A stretch of DNA of 64,000 nucleotides. Source: Halisarca cf. caerulea. Lineage: Eukaryota; Porifera; Demospongiae; Chondrillida; Halisarcidae. Each line of letters starts with the position of its first letter. Positions within the stretch are counted from its first letter, which is position 1. Location of the stretch: NCBI GenBank assembly GCA_963170055.1, contig CAUJGJ010000001.1:1637501-1701500 (forward strand), given 5' to 3'. A program made the translations under genes and the position numbers. Positions 37,614 to 49,501 of this stretch are shown piece by piece. Under the pieces are notes generated by a model. The model was not told the DNA's origin and did not search any database. It saw nothing but the letters and a program-made list of their open reading frames with translations.

Positions 37614-38546
37614 CACTGCCCTCCAAAAGAAAGTTAACAGTGACGTCATGTGAAAAATGGTGGAGACGATGTCTGCTTAAAAAGCTACTCAAAATTGTAT
37701 TTAAGAATCTAAATTTCAAAAGATATACTAATGTATACTATCTTCGATAGCATTTCTTTCATTTCCGTTGCTAAAGAGCTGGCTTGTGCTGTTTTGAAAC
37801 GCCAAAGTCGTCGGAGACGAAAGCACTCCAGCGCAAAGATGTTGCATAGATACGGATACTGTCTTCGTGCATTTTTGTCAATTTGCACAGGTAGCTAGAT
37901 ACTTTGCAACAACAGTGCTTCACTAAGGCTTCCTGCATTCTCAAAAGCTCATTTTATAGACGTAGGGTGCTAGCTATGTTCGGTTCTGGGACAGTTTTTT
38001 GGTACATGACAAGGGGGACAAAAGCAGGGTGAAGTCGACACTGAACCATGTTTCATCTGAGCCTTTTACAGAACCAATTATTTGTTTTTACTTACCTGCA
38101 TGAACGATCAAATCTCACACCAAAATAACATTTCCTATCGTTTTTCTTACTCCATTATGCTAAACTTCAGCACGATATGTGTCCCACACATTCTCCACAG
38201 GAGAATGTGTGGGATGTTTTAGCATGTTTGATTCAAGATGATTGTCCTAGAACCTTTGACAAACTGTGGCAGCGCTTCGTTTTACTGTGAGGATCCAAAT
38301 ACGTACACAATTCGCGACTATCTCATCGACAGCACTTCTGAACTTATTCAAGCATATTAATTGTTAAGGAGGAGAGAAGTCATTTTTGACAATTGCCCAA
38401 TATTCCTCAACATTTGAGGCACAGATAGTAATAGTTATTCATCAGTATTTTATATGGTGATGATAAATCAGTCCTCTTTATTGTGCTCATTGTCGCCGCC
38501 ATTTTCTATCATGACGTCACTGTTAGCTTTCTTTTGGAGGGCAGTG
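37614..38546. mobile_element. Non-autonomous TA-target DNA transposon in R5 intron 5
   Basis: Ends CACTGCCCTCCAAAAGAAAG and its inverse CTTTCTTTTGGAGGGCAGTG. Inverted arms extend about 35 bases, past CAGTGACGTCATG. It is flanked on both sides by TA (37612-37613 and 38547-38548), the target duplication typical of Tc1/mariner-type elements. 933 bases with no transposase frame. Confidence 0.85.
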
Positions 38547-38992
38547 TATACGTATGACAAATACGCTCTACACCACTTCTGTGTAGCTCCCTCCAAACCA
38601 AGATTCCTCACTGTCACAACAACATTCACTCAAGGATTACAGCTCAACTGGATACCACCAAAACAACCCAATGGACCAATTCTATATCAACTCAACTATG
38701 GAACAAATACCACACAGTTCACTACAGTTCATACAGCTGGTGATGACACCTACCACAACCTAACTGGACTACAACAGAACACAGCATACTACATCAGAGT
38801 GGTGGCTGTTAGCTACATGACACTCAATGGAGTAGCAAGGACTGAGGGAGAATGGATTGCAGCTACTACAGAGAGTGAAGGTTTGAATAGTACGTTGTGA
38901 TGCCTAACAATTGAATCCTGTCTTCTAGATTAACGATGCTTTTCCTCTTTCAATCAACATTCCTTTACAAATGACAATGATTACATAATTTT

Positions 38993-38999
<7 letters not shown>

Positions 39000-39048
<49 letters not shown>

Positions 39049-39167
39049 ACACGTGCATGCAATTGTGCACACACACACTTACACACACACATACATACAT
39101 ACACAAACACCCACACAAACACCCACACACACACACGCACACACACACACACACAAACTCACACACA

Positions 39168-39225
<58 letters not shown>

Positions 39226-39321
39226 CAAACACACAAACACACACACACAAATACACACACACACATACACACACACGTACACACACGTACACACACACAC
39301 ACACACACACACATACACACA

Positions 39322-39370
<49 letters not shown>

Positions 39371-39463
39371 ACACACACACAAACACACAGACACACACAC
39401 ACACACACACACACAGACACCCACACACACAAACACACACACAAACACACACACACACACACA
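39000..39463. repeat. Long compound (CA)n tract in R5 intron 6
   Basis: About 460 bases of CA with AAACA, CAGA and TACA variants. Homologous in position to the R4 tract but about twice as long. Confidence 0.95.
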
Positions 39464-40559
39464 GGTACACGTAAATAAGCACAGCATACATACTGTACGT
39501 ATATACACATTTAATGGCAATAATAGAGTGTTTTCTTCCCTTCTTACACACATTACATCTTGACTTCAGCTACATCCAGTATCACAATGGCCACCCTAAC
39601 ATCAACTGCTACATTAAGTGCACCTACTCCAACTGGCAGTGTACCAACATCTTCAGGTACTAACAGTAAGTATATGCATAATAATTATGTGGATCATGTG
39701 GGCATAGGGAGGGCACACATGAGGCTAGACGAAAATAGAGCTAGGCAGAGTTTAGCTATACATGGATTGAACTCGATGTGAAAATTCTACATCACCCAAA
39801 TATATTGCAGTGCTGTATAAGTACTGTAGTTTGCAAAGTGGGATGTAGGAATTTGCACAAATACTCATCTAATTCACTACTGTAAAATACATAATTACTA
39901 TATGATCGACTTAACCATTCAAAATGCCTCATCCCTGACAGGAACACCCACAATAGGGATAGCAGTTGGAGTATCAGCTGGTCTACTCCTTGTCATCATC
40001 ATAATACTCATAGCTGTGGTAGGGTGTGTGCTGTGGACGAGACAGAAACACTCAAAATCACAAACTCAAGTCATCTACAGCAATCCAGACAGAGTGTATG
40101 ACACTGTTGACGATGACACACACAAGACCACCATCACGTCACCTACCACCTAAAGACTATACCACCATCACAGCACCTACCACCTACGACTATGTGGACA
40201 AAGACAACATTCACGGACACCCTCAACATCAAACTGCTCAATGTGGGCTGCATACAAACATCACAGACACATCACTCTACCAGACCATGGCTCCATCACC
40301 CAATACTCAACACACCACATTACAACACTACCAATCCCTACAGCACAACCAGGAGGAGGACTACACCACAGTCTACACACCACTCAGCAACATCACCTCT
40401 GAGGACGTACTGCTGGACGAGACCGTCAACCTTAACAACACTCAACTACTGCAGACACACACACCTAACACCACACCAGTGGAGGGGAGTCAACACTACA
40501 CAACTCTTAACACCAACACAATGGAGGACCATCACTACCAGAAAATACATGCCAATTAG

Positions 40560-41293
40560 ACTAGACAGGAAGAACAGCTAGTGGACAGGGACAGAGAAGA
40601 TAGAGAGACTATGGCAATGTATGAAAACAGATATGAACTATTGTATGCAGCAACAGTACGCACACAGATTATAATGGAAACACTAATACTGTATGTCATT
40701 TTTTCAGGATTTTAATACACTACTTGCCACAATAATGTCTAACAAAAGTAAGGCATGAAATGTGGTTAAACAGGTCTATATAATGCCTACTCAAGTGTCA
40801 AGGGATTGTGGGCTCTGTAGACAGGGGGTCCCTATAAAAATGTGCCAACATGTCATAAGATGCATGGCCTTTGTAGACAGGCATCCCATACAAAACAATT
40901 GATCTTAAGTTGCAATCATTAACACCATTTAATATATTAGTGGACGTTGCCTGTCACCACAAAACACAACCTATAGCTGGCACAGTACACATAGCAACTG
41001 TCAACATCCACTATGAAAACAGCTACAAACAAGATGATGGCGCAGTTGTCTAAATCTTACTTTAAGAAATTGACATGAAACTGGAAAAACTTCATTCAAG
41101 TATGTTTCATTTCAGTAAAACCAAGATAAAGTAGTCTATAAACTCTTAAAGCATAAACACTTTCATAGCCAAGTACAAAACTGGACAGAGCTGAAGCATA
41201 CCATACGTACACAATAAAGTATAGTATATGCATACATACACACATACACACAGTACATATACTGTACATACAGTACATGTGCACACATAAATG
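40560..41293 (+). other. 3' flank of R5 (type 2)
   Basis: Differs from the type 1 flank. It matches the 3' flank of R8 (53059-53935) over several hundred bases: GGCAATGTATGAAAACAG, CAAGGGATTGTGG, GTTGCCTGTCACCACAAAAC and CCAAGATAAAGTAGTCTATA. This marks an old segmental duplication. No gene is visible. Confidence 0.55.
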
Positions 41294-41803
41294 CAGTGTT
41301 CTCCCCAGGTATCTTAAGGCATGTCAGGCCGACATGCCTTCTTTTCTTCCTAGTTTTTAGAAAAGTGTACATCTATGGGCCTTTAGAGTAATTTTTGGGA
41401 GAAGAAATGATGCAAATGTCCAAACTTAAATGGAAAGAACCTCCGCAAGTATTCTCCATTTTAATGTGATGGCGTCATGATAATGTACTTTGTGCGACAG
41501 CAGGCATTTCGTGCTGGATCGTCATTGTAAGCATACAATCTTATTAAGGTGAAAGAGAATTTGATCGCGAACTGAATTGCCCGACATTTAGTGAAAGACT
41601 GAAAGTCATGACATCCACTAAAAAAGTCCCCAAGTAGCCTGGATAACACTTGTTTAGATCAAGGAGCAATTTGAGAACCTCTTTCCCTTGAGCCTAACCC
41701 CCACCCACCCCTTAGAGCTTTCCTAGATCCGCCCCTGATAATATGTATGCTCAAAGTAACATGAACTTCAACATGCCTTAAAATATTTCTGGGGTGAACA
41801 CTG
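41294..41803. mobile_element. hAT-like non-autonomous transposon
   Basis: Ends CAGTGTTCTCCCCAGGTATC and, inverted, TTTCTGGGGTGAACACTG. The flanks share ATAAATG on both sides, a 7-8-base target duplication as in hAT elements. About 510 bases, no transposase. Confidence 0.8.
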
Positions 41804-42063
41804 ATAAATGTACATATTAAGTACTGTTCATACAAATACTGTACATATAAACATTAAGTATACATGTAAGTATTATGGATTATGGCAGTACTCCATATGC
41901 ATAGGGTCCTGGGATGATGCAAAAACCAAAATGGCAGAATGGAGATTAGGGCATACGTAATGGCACTAATACACTTAGGCACCGTGGACGTACAGTACAT
42001 ACAGGATGTATGGCTATGCATACACACTAGCTTACATTCAATTTGATATGATGCATTGTATAT

Positions 42064-42246
42064 ACAGTAGTATCTCTTGAGAGACCACTCTAGGGACAGA
42101 TGAAAGTTGGTCTCTCACAAGAGGTGGTCTCTGATGAGGGGGAATTTAGTATGGGACATATGTGCATTTGTTCCCAGTAAGGCTGGTCTTACAAAAGAGG
42201 TGGTCTTTCAGGAGGGTGGTCTCTCAAAAGAGGTACTACTGCACAG
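42064..42246. mobile_element. GAGACCACC inverted-repeat element, copy 2
   Basis: Ends CAGTAGTATCTCTTGAGAGA and TCTCAAAAGAGGTACTACTG. Interior TAGTATGGGACATATGTGCA matches copies 1 and 3. Confidence 0.8.
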
Positions 42247-42257
42247 TATACAGGTAT

Positions 42258-42377
42258 TAGTTATATCCTGTCCAGGTGTGCTACAGCAGAAATACAGTGC
42301 TGACTGACCAAGGGCGAAGCCCGAGGTCATCAGCACTGTATTTTCTGCTGTAGCACACCTGGACAGGATATAACTAA
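42258..42377. repeat. Perfect hairpin repeat, TCCTG-GTGTGCTACAGCAG type
   Basis: TTATATCCTGTCCAGGTGTG and onward is answered almost perfectly by the inverse ending CACACCTGGACAGGATATAA. The loop is ACCAAGGGCGAAGCCCGAGG. A related hairpin lies at 62097-62226, in the same position relative to a class B receptor. Confidence 0.85.
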
Positions 42378-42449
42378 TTTGTATCCTGGCAACCAACCAT
42401 TCACTGTTTACTGTTGGTGTGTACAGTCTCATCTACAGTTGATCAGTTT

Positions 42450-42786
42450 TAGCCACTTACGAATCCAGAAAAATCAAGTTCTCAGAACCTTGCTATCAAA
42501 TCAACAACTTCAGCCCTATTGTTGTCCATTTAACTCAATAAAAGAAGTCATAGGAATTGTGTAAACACGGAAAGGCATAGAACTATTATGGGTACTGTAT
42601 TAGTGCTCACATGCACAATGTAAGGGCACGGGTAGACTTACAGGTCCCAACTGACCATTGTAGGGGAGTTACCCACTTCGCCTCCCCCACTTGTGGTCAG
42701 TAGAATATGCCAATTCACCAAAACTGGGACCCAAAGGGAGTACTCATAAGCTGCCTATACAAACACTCCAGGTGATCAACAGGAAA
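42450..42786 (+). promoter_or_regulatory. Class B 5' flank of R6
   Basis: AATCAAGTTCTCAGAACC, CCTATTGTTGTCCATTTAAC and CTCCAGGTGATCAACAGG are conserved before R8 (49165-49501) and R9 (62880-63192), and absent from class A genes. It likely contains the promoter; no certain TATA box is seen. Confidence 0.45.
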
Positions 42787-45700
42787 ATGGGAGCAATGAG
42801 CTACAGTAGAGAGGGAAAGATTCTAAAGTTGCTCACTTTGACAGCAGTAATAGGTGAGACATGTCTACTGCATATGCTGTAACAGTGTAGCAAATCAACT
42901 ATGCTTATCCTTTCTCCTCACTACACAGTTCTTTGTCAAGGACAAAATGGTAAGATGATCACAGCAGAGGTGCACACACCTTGTCTCAATACTACAGCAG
43001 GGCTTGTGACACTGTATGCTAGTACAACACCTCAGTAGTGGTCCACTACTTGCTTGTGGCAATATCCCACTTGTCTGGGACTAACATAGTGCACAGTGTA
43101 CAGTGAAACCTCCGTAACCCAGCCACCTTGGGACCAAGAGAAGTTGGCCAGATTAAAGAGGTGGTCAGAATATACAGGTTCATTCCAACATGTGGGTAAC
43201 CTTGTATGAGGACTAGACAAAATGGCCAGTTTAGACAGTGCGGCCAGCTCACAGAGGCCTGGATTAGAGAAGCTTCAATGAACACACCTTCCTACCTCCT
43301 CCCCTCAGTGCCCGTGGTCCTGGATGTGTACACTTCCACTTCTACACTGGATAACAACACTACTCTACAATTGGGGACAACCTGCATCCTCATCTGTAGG
43401 ACTGGAGGACTACCACATGGGACAGACTATAACTACACATGGACATGTCCTAACGGACCTTGTACCATTGGACAAGGAAGAAACACCAACAGAGACACCT
43501 ATGGGGACAGACTCTTGCTCAACATACTCTCATACAGTGATGCAGGGACCTACACCTGTCAAGTTAGACTGGCTACAACAGGTCAACTACTGGGAATGGA
43601 TCAGTTTGCCCTCAGAGTGGAAGGTAACTTTGTACACATGTTTATAGAAACCTTAAATACTACAATGTCATGTTGTTCTGTGGTACATTGTGGACGGCTT
43701 CTGTTCAAGAAGATTCTGAAATATATACACATTACCTGAAGACTGAAATTTGACAGAGTATAAATACTTTCTTAGATCACGTATGGTAGAATCAGTTATG
43801 TATGTACTGTATGTACGTATCACTATGTGGTGAAAATGGGTACATATTTGATGCTATTTGAATTACATTCACAGGATGTACGTACTGTAGTATACCAACT
43901 TCATTGAGAACATGTCTCTGTGTTAGGGGGGGAGGGGGGTGGAATACTAGTGGGAGGAGCCGCGTATCCACACATGCCAGCTTATTGTCCCTCAAAGCTT
44001 CCAAGGGGCAATCTTCCATGATGGGGGCACCTGGCTCCCCATCCCCCCCCCCCCCCTCAACACTCCCCAAATAGAGTCCTCAACCTAATATATACAGGTT
44101 TACACTCCCTGTTCATTCTTGTCCTACTGTACAGGTGGTATTGTCCTCCACAGTGGGACCAACCTCATTCCAAACAATGACTTCATCACTAGTGTACAAA
44201 ACATCACCTCTAGTACAACCATCACCATACAATGTACTTCACACCAACAACCTCATTGGAGGGGACCCAATGGACAGACACTATCAACAATACAAAACAA
44301 CACACTCCATCAGATCCTCAATGGGAACACATCAATACTTACTATTGACATTAACAATCTCAACAACTTCACTAATGGAAGGTTCTCCTGTAACACTACA
44401 CAACACACAGCTAATGTCAACCTGTACATTGGACCAGGAGGTGAGGGGGATTCCATATTCAGTGTTTCAAAGACTCCCGAGACGAGGGGAGATATGCATA
44501 CTGTACATACATAAGTGTGTCTATATATAATGTAATGTACTACAATACTGTATGTACTATTCTTTTCAAACATACACACATTCAACAATGCAGCGTCACT
44601 GCCAACACCGAGAGTAACTAGCTGTCACAATGCAACTCACAACATTATAAGCTTACTAACTCAAGCAAACAGGTTCATCGTCAGCTATCAACGTCAAGAT
44701 CTCAATGTCCCACTCGAAGTGGAGTATCAAGAGGTAGTGGTTACTGGAGACAATACAGAAACAGTAAAAGAGATTTCCATACCAGGAGTGAAGTATATGG
44801 TGAAAATGTGGGCTGTGAACGGTAGTCAGTACAGTCCAGCACCAGTCTCATTTAAACAGCTCTTACAATTATCACAAGGTGAGACACGCACAATTACGTA
44901 TTCCAAAAACAGATGGGAAACAACTCCTTTAATTAATTGTACATTTCTTCCAAGCTCCCTCCAAACCAAGATTCCTCACTGTCACAGCAACATTCACTCA
45001 AGGATTAGAGCTCAACTGGATACCACCAAAACAATCCAATGGACCAATTCAATATCAGCTCAACTATGGAACAAATACCACACAGTTCACTACAGTTGAT
45101 ACAGCTAGTGATGACACCTACTACAACCTAACTGGACTACAACAGAACACAACATACTACATCAGAGTGGTGGCTATTAGCGATGGAGTAGCAAGGACTG
45201 AGGGGGAATGGATTACAACTACTGAGGATGAAGGTTTGAATAGTACGTATGTTATGGCATTCTTGCAGCCTAACACTTAAGTAATGTCTTCTAACATAAC
45301 AATAAATTTCCTAATTCAATCCACATCAATTTTCTGTGCAAATGACAATAATTATTACTATTTGTCAGAATCCTCCCTATTATGATCGCATACACACACA
45401 CGTTGGTACACATATGCACACAGTAGTCATATATGGTAATAATAAATGCTTTCTCCTTTTTCACACGCATTACATAATGTCTTGTCTTCAGTTTCATCAA
45501 CTATAACAATGGCCATCCCAACACCAACTGTTACTACAAGTACACCTACCCCAACTGGTAGTGTACCAACAACTTCAAGCACAGGTACGTATAACATGTG
45601 TATTTTCTGGAAACAGAGGGGCATTGTGTGGTTTACAAAGGAATTTGATTTATTTATGACATGTTTTATTGATATACATGCGTTTGTCACGTGAATGTTT

Positions 45701-47378
45701 ATGAAGTCACTTGAAAAATCAGCCTTCTTGCTCCCAAACAGAATAGAATTTATCAAATATCGCATTAGTCTATACATAGAATGTTTTCGTTTGTGTTGAG
45801 AAAAGAATTGATTTCACCGATTGTTACCTTTGGTTGGTGACGTGACAGCCTTGTGACAAACGGTGAAAGAGAGACTTCTTCAACAACTGAGATTCTTTCA
45901 AAAACCCGGTCATCTAAACGGTTGTGTAAAGGAGCCATGTTGTGGGAGTTAGATCACAATAGGCAAAGCTAAATTTTCACTGCTGTTGATTTTGATAGCA
46001 TGCCCCACTCCCGACATGTGCACAAGTTTGTGGTTTTACTCTGCGTCAAAAACAACATTTTGATGGACATCTCAGGAACGAAAGAGAATGGTGAGTTCAA
46101 CAGCTGTAAAAAATAGATATTGATGGTAGAATGTTCTTGACAAAGTATGGCTGCTCTAAAATATGGATTACATGACCGGGTTTTGCACTAAATGTATTTT
46201 TGAGGTTCGAATCAACAATCAATTTTTGGCTTTGTAAAGCTGTTTAAGTGAACTGTTGCAGCGTTAAATGGTTATATTAATGTTTTATGTACTTTCTGTA
46301 CTCCATAAACACACTAACTGTAAGAAAAGAGGGGGGTGATTTCAGCCGACTTCAGCGCAGAGATTTTGCTAATACCTCACATGTTGCACATGTCACACCT
46401 GCGAGTACTAACAGTAAGCACATGTGTATGTATGTTTATGAACGATGTAGGCATATATAAGGTTGACATGATTGGAGCTAGACGGGCATAAGGGTTTCTA
46501 TGGACTGGGTACAATATGCAAATTCTACATTCTGCAAACATATTGCAGTTTTTTGTAGTTTGTAAGTGTTGTGCATGAATTTGTATACTACACCCAGTCC
46601 ATACAAACTTTGTCTACTGTATAATATGTTGCTAGGGGTTTCAAGACAACATTGTCATGTATATATAGGTGATACCTCAATTTCCAACAAGTCCTATAGC
46701 ACTAATATGCACCAATACTTGCCTAATGCACCACAATAAAGATACACATACAGTAAATACACAATTAAATCATTCAAAGCATCTTATCCCTTAACAGGAA
46801 TGCCCACAATCGGAATAGCAGTTGGAGTATCAGCTGGTCTACTCTTTGTCATCATAATACTCATAGCTGTGGTAGGGTGTGTGCTATGGACGAGACAGAA
46901 ACACTCAAAACCACAAAATCAAGTCATCTACAGCAATCCAGACAGAGTGCATGACACTGTTAATGATGACACACACAACACCACCATCACATCACCTACC
47001 ACCTATGACAACATTGACGAAGAGGACATTCATGGACACCCTCAACATCAAACTGCTCAACGTGGACTGCATACAAACACCACAGAAACATCACTCCACC
47101 AGACCATGTCTCCATCACTTGACACTCAACACACCACATCACAACACTACCAATCCCTACAGCACAACCAGGAGGAGGACTACACCACAGTCTACGCACT
47201 ACTCAGCAACATCACCTCTGTGGACGGACTGCTGGAGGAGACCGTCAACCCTAACAACACTCAACTACAGCAGACACACACACCTGACCCCACACCAGTG
47301 AAGGGGGGTCAACACTACACAACTCTTAACACCAACACAATGGAGGACCATCACTACCTGAGAATACTTGCTAACTAG
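42787..47378 (+). CDS. R6: Ig-Ig-FN3-FN3 transmembrane receptor (class B leader)
   Basis: Exons: 42787-42853, 42929-42949, 43309-43623, 44135-44440, 44594-44878, 44955-45242, 45492-45584, 46798-47378. All are phase 1; 651 codons. The leader is MGAMSYSREGKILKLLTLTA, then VLCQGQN. Ig1 and Ig2 match the other copies. FN3-like 1 is four codons shorter (deletion before NRFIVSYQ) and has an extra Cys (TSCHNATH). FN3-2 is five codons shorter (SYMT lost) and uses an AAG acceptor. The membrane span has one Ile fewer. The tail has lost two tyrosines kept elsewhere: HDTV for YDTV and LHQTM for LYQTM. It has a single YDNI module. YSNP, YTTV and YTTL remain. Intact frame, probably divergent signalling. 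Confidence 0.8.
43101..43281. mobile_element. CAGTGAAACCTC inverted-repeat element in R6 intron 2
   Basis: The left end CAGTGAAACCTCCGTAACCC and right end GGCCTGGATTAGAGAAGCTT are imperfect inverted repeats, of pogo/Tigger-like type. It ends less than 30 bases before the Ig1 acceptor. The same insertion is in R8 (49819-49991) and R9 (63507-63683), so it predates their duplication. Confidence 0.65.
45585..46405. other. Inserted sequence in R6 intron 7
   Basis: The R4/R5 stalk exon end (GTACTAACAGTAAGCAC) is split here: its last part reappears at 46408-46425 after about 800 unrelated bases. AAACCCGGTCAT at 45905 and its inverse ATGACCGGGTTT at 46169 suggest an inverted-repeat element. The stalk exon now uses a GTACGT donor at 45585. 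Confidence 0.5.
46491..46608. repeat. Fold-back repeat in R6 intron 7
   Basis: TTTCTATGGACTGGGTACAA paired with inverse ACACCCAGTCCATACAAAC. Centre ATATTGCAG as in the R4/R5 fragments. Confidence 0.7.
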
Positions 47379-47845
47379 ACTATAGACAGTTGGGAACAGC
47401 TACTGGGCAGGGACAAAGAAGATAGAGAGACTAAAAACCTTAATTGAGACAGAGTATGTACATGTGTACACAAGAGTACATTCACAATGTTCCCATGTAT
47501 AAAGTAATTATAAAATGATATATACTGCAAATGTTGTGATACATACATAATAATACACCATTGACGATGTACTACATCACATCTATCACACATGCAGTTT
47601 TGTGCAGTAAATAAGCCATTAATTTACATCACTCTACAATGGCATATGAAATACTGCATGTTCCACATACAGTACATACAGTACATACAGTACATACACA
47701 TAAAGACCGTTATGTATACACTAATACCTCAAAGTATTTACAGACAAAAATACTAAGAGCTAAATAAACCACATGAAATGCTCGAATCTCATTTGAACAA
47801 AAGTAAACTTTGAGTTTAGAATGGTAGAGGGAGAAGGCTGCAGTC
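47379..47845 (+). other. 3' flank of R6 (type 1)
   Basis: Matches the flanks after R2, R3 and R4 through to the TG tract before the next class A leader (R7). It includes repeated ACATACAGT units at 47668-47698. Confidence 0.45.
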
Positions 47846-47846
47846 A

Positions 47847-47858
47847 CTGTGTGTGTGT

Positions 47859-47895
<37 letters not shown>

Positions 47896-47951
47896 CGTGT
47901 GCGTGCATGTGTGTGTGTGTGTGTGTATGTATGTGCATGTGTGTGTGTGTG

Positions 47952-48000
<49 letters not shown>
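47847..48000. repeat. (TG)n tract upstream of R7
   Basis: TG tract with GCGT and TATG interruptions, same location as in R3-R5. Confidence 0.95.
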
Positions 48001-48005
<5 letters not shown>

Positions 48006-48020
48006 GCAAAGGTGCACTAC

Positions 48021-48066
48021 TATAATACAGAGGTGCTATAAAAATAACACAAAACAAAAGGACAAA
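48021..48066 (+). promoter_or_regulatory. R7 5' flank, class A core
   Basis: TATAATACAGAGGTGCTATA then GGACAAAATGG, as in R3-R5. Possibly still active although the gene behind it is broken. Confidence 0.35.
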
Positions 48067-49120
48067 ATGGCTGACAACAAGGAAGCATTGCTTTTCATAT
48101 TACTGACAGGTACCACTGAACAGCTAGGTACACCACAAACAACTCATTTCCTAATACTATTCATCTTCTCCCATTACAGCTGTCATCCTGTGTACTTGAC
48201 AGAATGGTGAGTGGATGTGTGTATTAGCAATGTAGTAGGTAGCAATCTACACTCTCAGGACCTCTCCCCACCTCAGTGACCGTGGTCTTGGATGTGTACA
48301 CTCCCACTTCTACACTGGATAACAACACTACTCTACGATTGGGGACAACCTGCATCCTCCTACACATGGACATGTCCTAACGGACCTTGTACCATTGGAC
48401 AAGGAACAAACACCAACAGAGACACCTATGGGGACAGACTCTTACTCAACATACTCTCATACAGTGATGCAGGGACCTACACCTGTCAAGTTAGACTGGC
48501 TACAACAGGTCAACTACTGGGAATGGATCAGTTTGCCCTCAGAGTGGAAGGTATGAATGTCTAAATAACAAGATAGGGTTGTCCACCTAGAAACTCCAGC
48601 ATGAATTCAAACATGACTTAGTGAAGGGGAGGGGGAGACAAAAAGACATCTCACATTGGAGTAGTCTCATGTAGCATAGACCCATTTGCATCTCCATTTT
48701 CTTTTCAAATGTGACATCACATCCACATTTTACCAAAATTATAGCCACCAAATAAGGGAGGTGTAATAGCAGTGTGGGCTACGCGAGACTAACACCAGCA
48801 TACTAAATTACTGTATACTGGTTCACACTCACTCCTCACTCTCCTCCTCTTACAGGTGGTATTGTCCTCCACAGTGGGACCAACCTCATTCCAAACAATG
48901 ACTTCATCACTAGTGTACAAGACATCACCTCTAGTACAACCATCACCATACAATGTACTTCACACCAACAACCTCATTGGAGGGGACCCAATGGACAGAC
49001 ACTGTCAACAACACAGAACAACACACTCCATCAGATCCTCAATGGGAACACATCAATACTTACTATTGACACTAACAATCTCAACATCTTCACTAATGGA
49101 AGACTCTCCTGTATCCCACC
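48067..49120 (+). pseudogene. R7: truncated receptor gene (leader, mini-exon, two Ig exons only)
   Basis: Exon equivalents: 48067-48109, 48180-48206, 48277-48550, 48856 to about 49115. Three lesions are seen. The mini-exon reads TGTACTTGACAG, with an in-frame TGA where other copies have GGA. The Ig1 exon lacks 41 bases, which removes the second Cys and the [11 protein letters not shown] segment and shifts the frame. The Ig2 exon stops matching just after its second Cys codon (CTCTCCTGT) and runs straight into the class B 5' flank (ACACCAGATCCCATT). The FN3, stalk and tail exons are missing. The join to R8 looks like a deletion or unequal crossover product. Confidence 0.9.
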
Positions 49121-49164
49121 ACACCAGATCCCATTGCGAGACTATGTCAGGTGTCCTTTTCCAT

Positions 49165-49501
49165 ATTGAAACGAATCCAGAAAAATCAAGTTCTCAGAAC
49201 CTCGTATCCAATAAACAACTTCAGCCCCATTGTTGTCCATTTAACTCAATAAAAGAAGTCATAGGAATTGTGTAAACATGGAAAAGCATAGAACTACTAT
49301 GGGTACTGTATTAGTGCTTACATGCACAATGTAAGGGCGCAGGCAGCCCTACAGGTCCTACCTGACCATTGTAGGGGAGAGTTACCCACTCCACCTCCCC
49401 CACTTGTGGTCGGTCAAATATGCCAGTTCACCAAAACTGGGACCCAAAAGGAGTACTCATAAGCTGCCTATACACAAACACTCCAGGTGATCAACAGGAA
49501 A
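49165..49501 (+). promoter_or_regulatory. Class B 5' flank of R8
   Basis: Same conserved block as before R6 and R9, entering directly from the broken R7 Ig2 exon. Confidence 0.45.

Larger units (their letters stand above)
35267..40559 (+). pseudogene. R5: receptor gene copy with two frame lesions
   Basis: Exon equivalents: 35267-35309, 35379-35405, 35476-35790, 36293-36598, 37271-37570, 38587-38889, 39570-39665, 39942-40559. Splice sites and phases are as in R4. First lesion: an in-frame TAA at 37537-37539 near the end of FN3-like exon 1. Second: a 14-base deletion in the tail relative to R3, giving an in-frame TAA at 40151-40153; the old frame resumes to a stop at 40557-40559. Ig1 also has WTYP where all other copies read WTCP, losing one Cys. 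Intron 5 carries a 933-base transposon. If transcribed, the product could be a secreted Ig-Ig-FN3 fragment. The simplest reading is a decayed gene. Confidence 0.8.
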
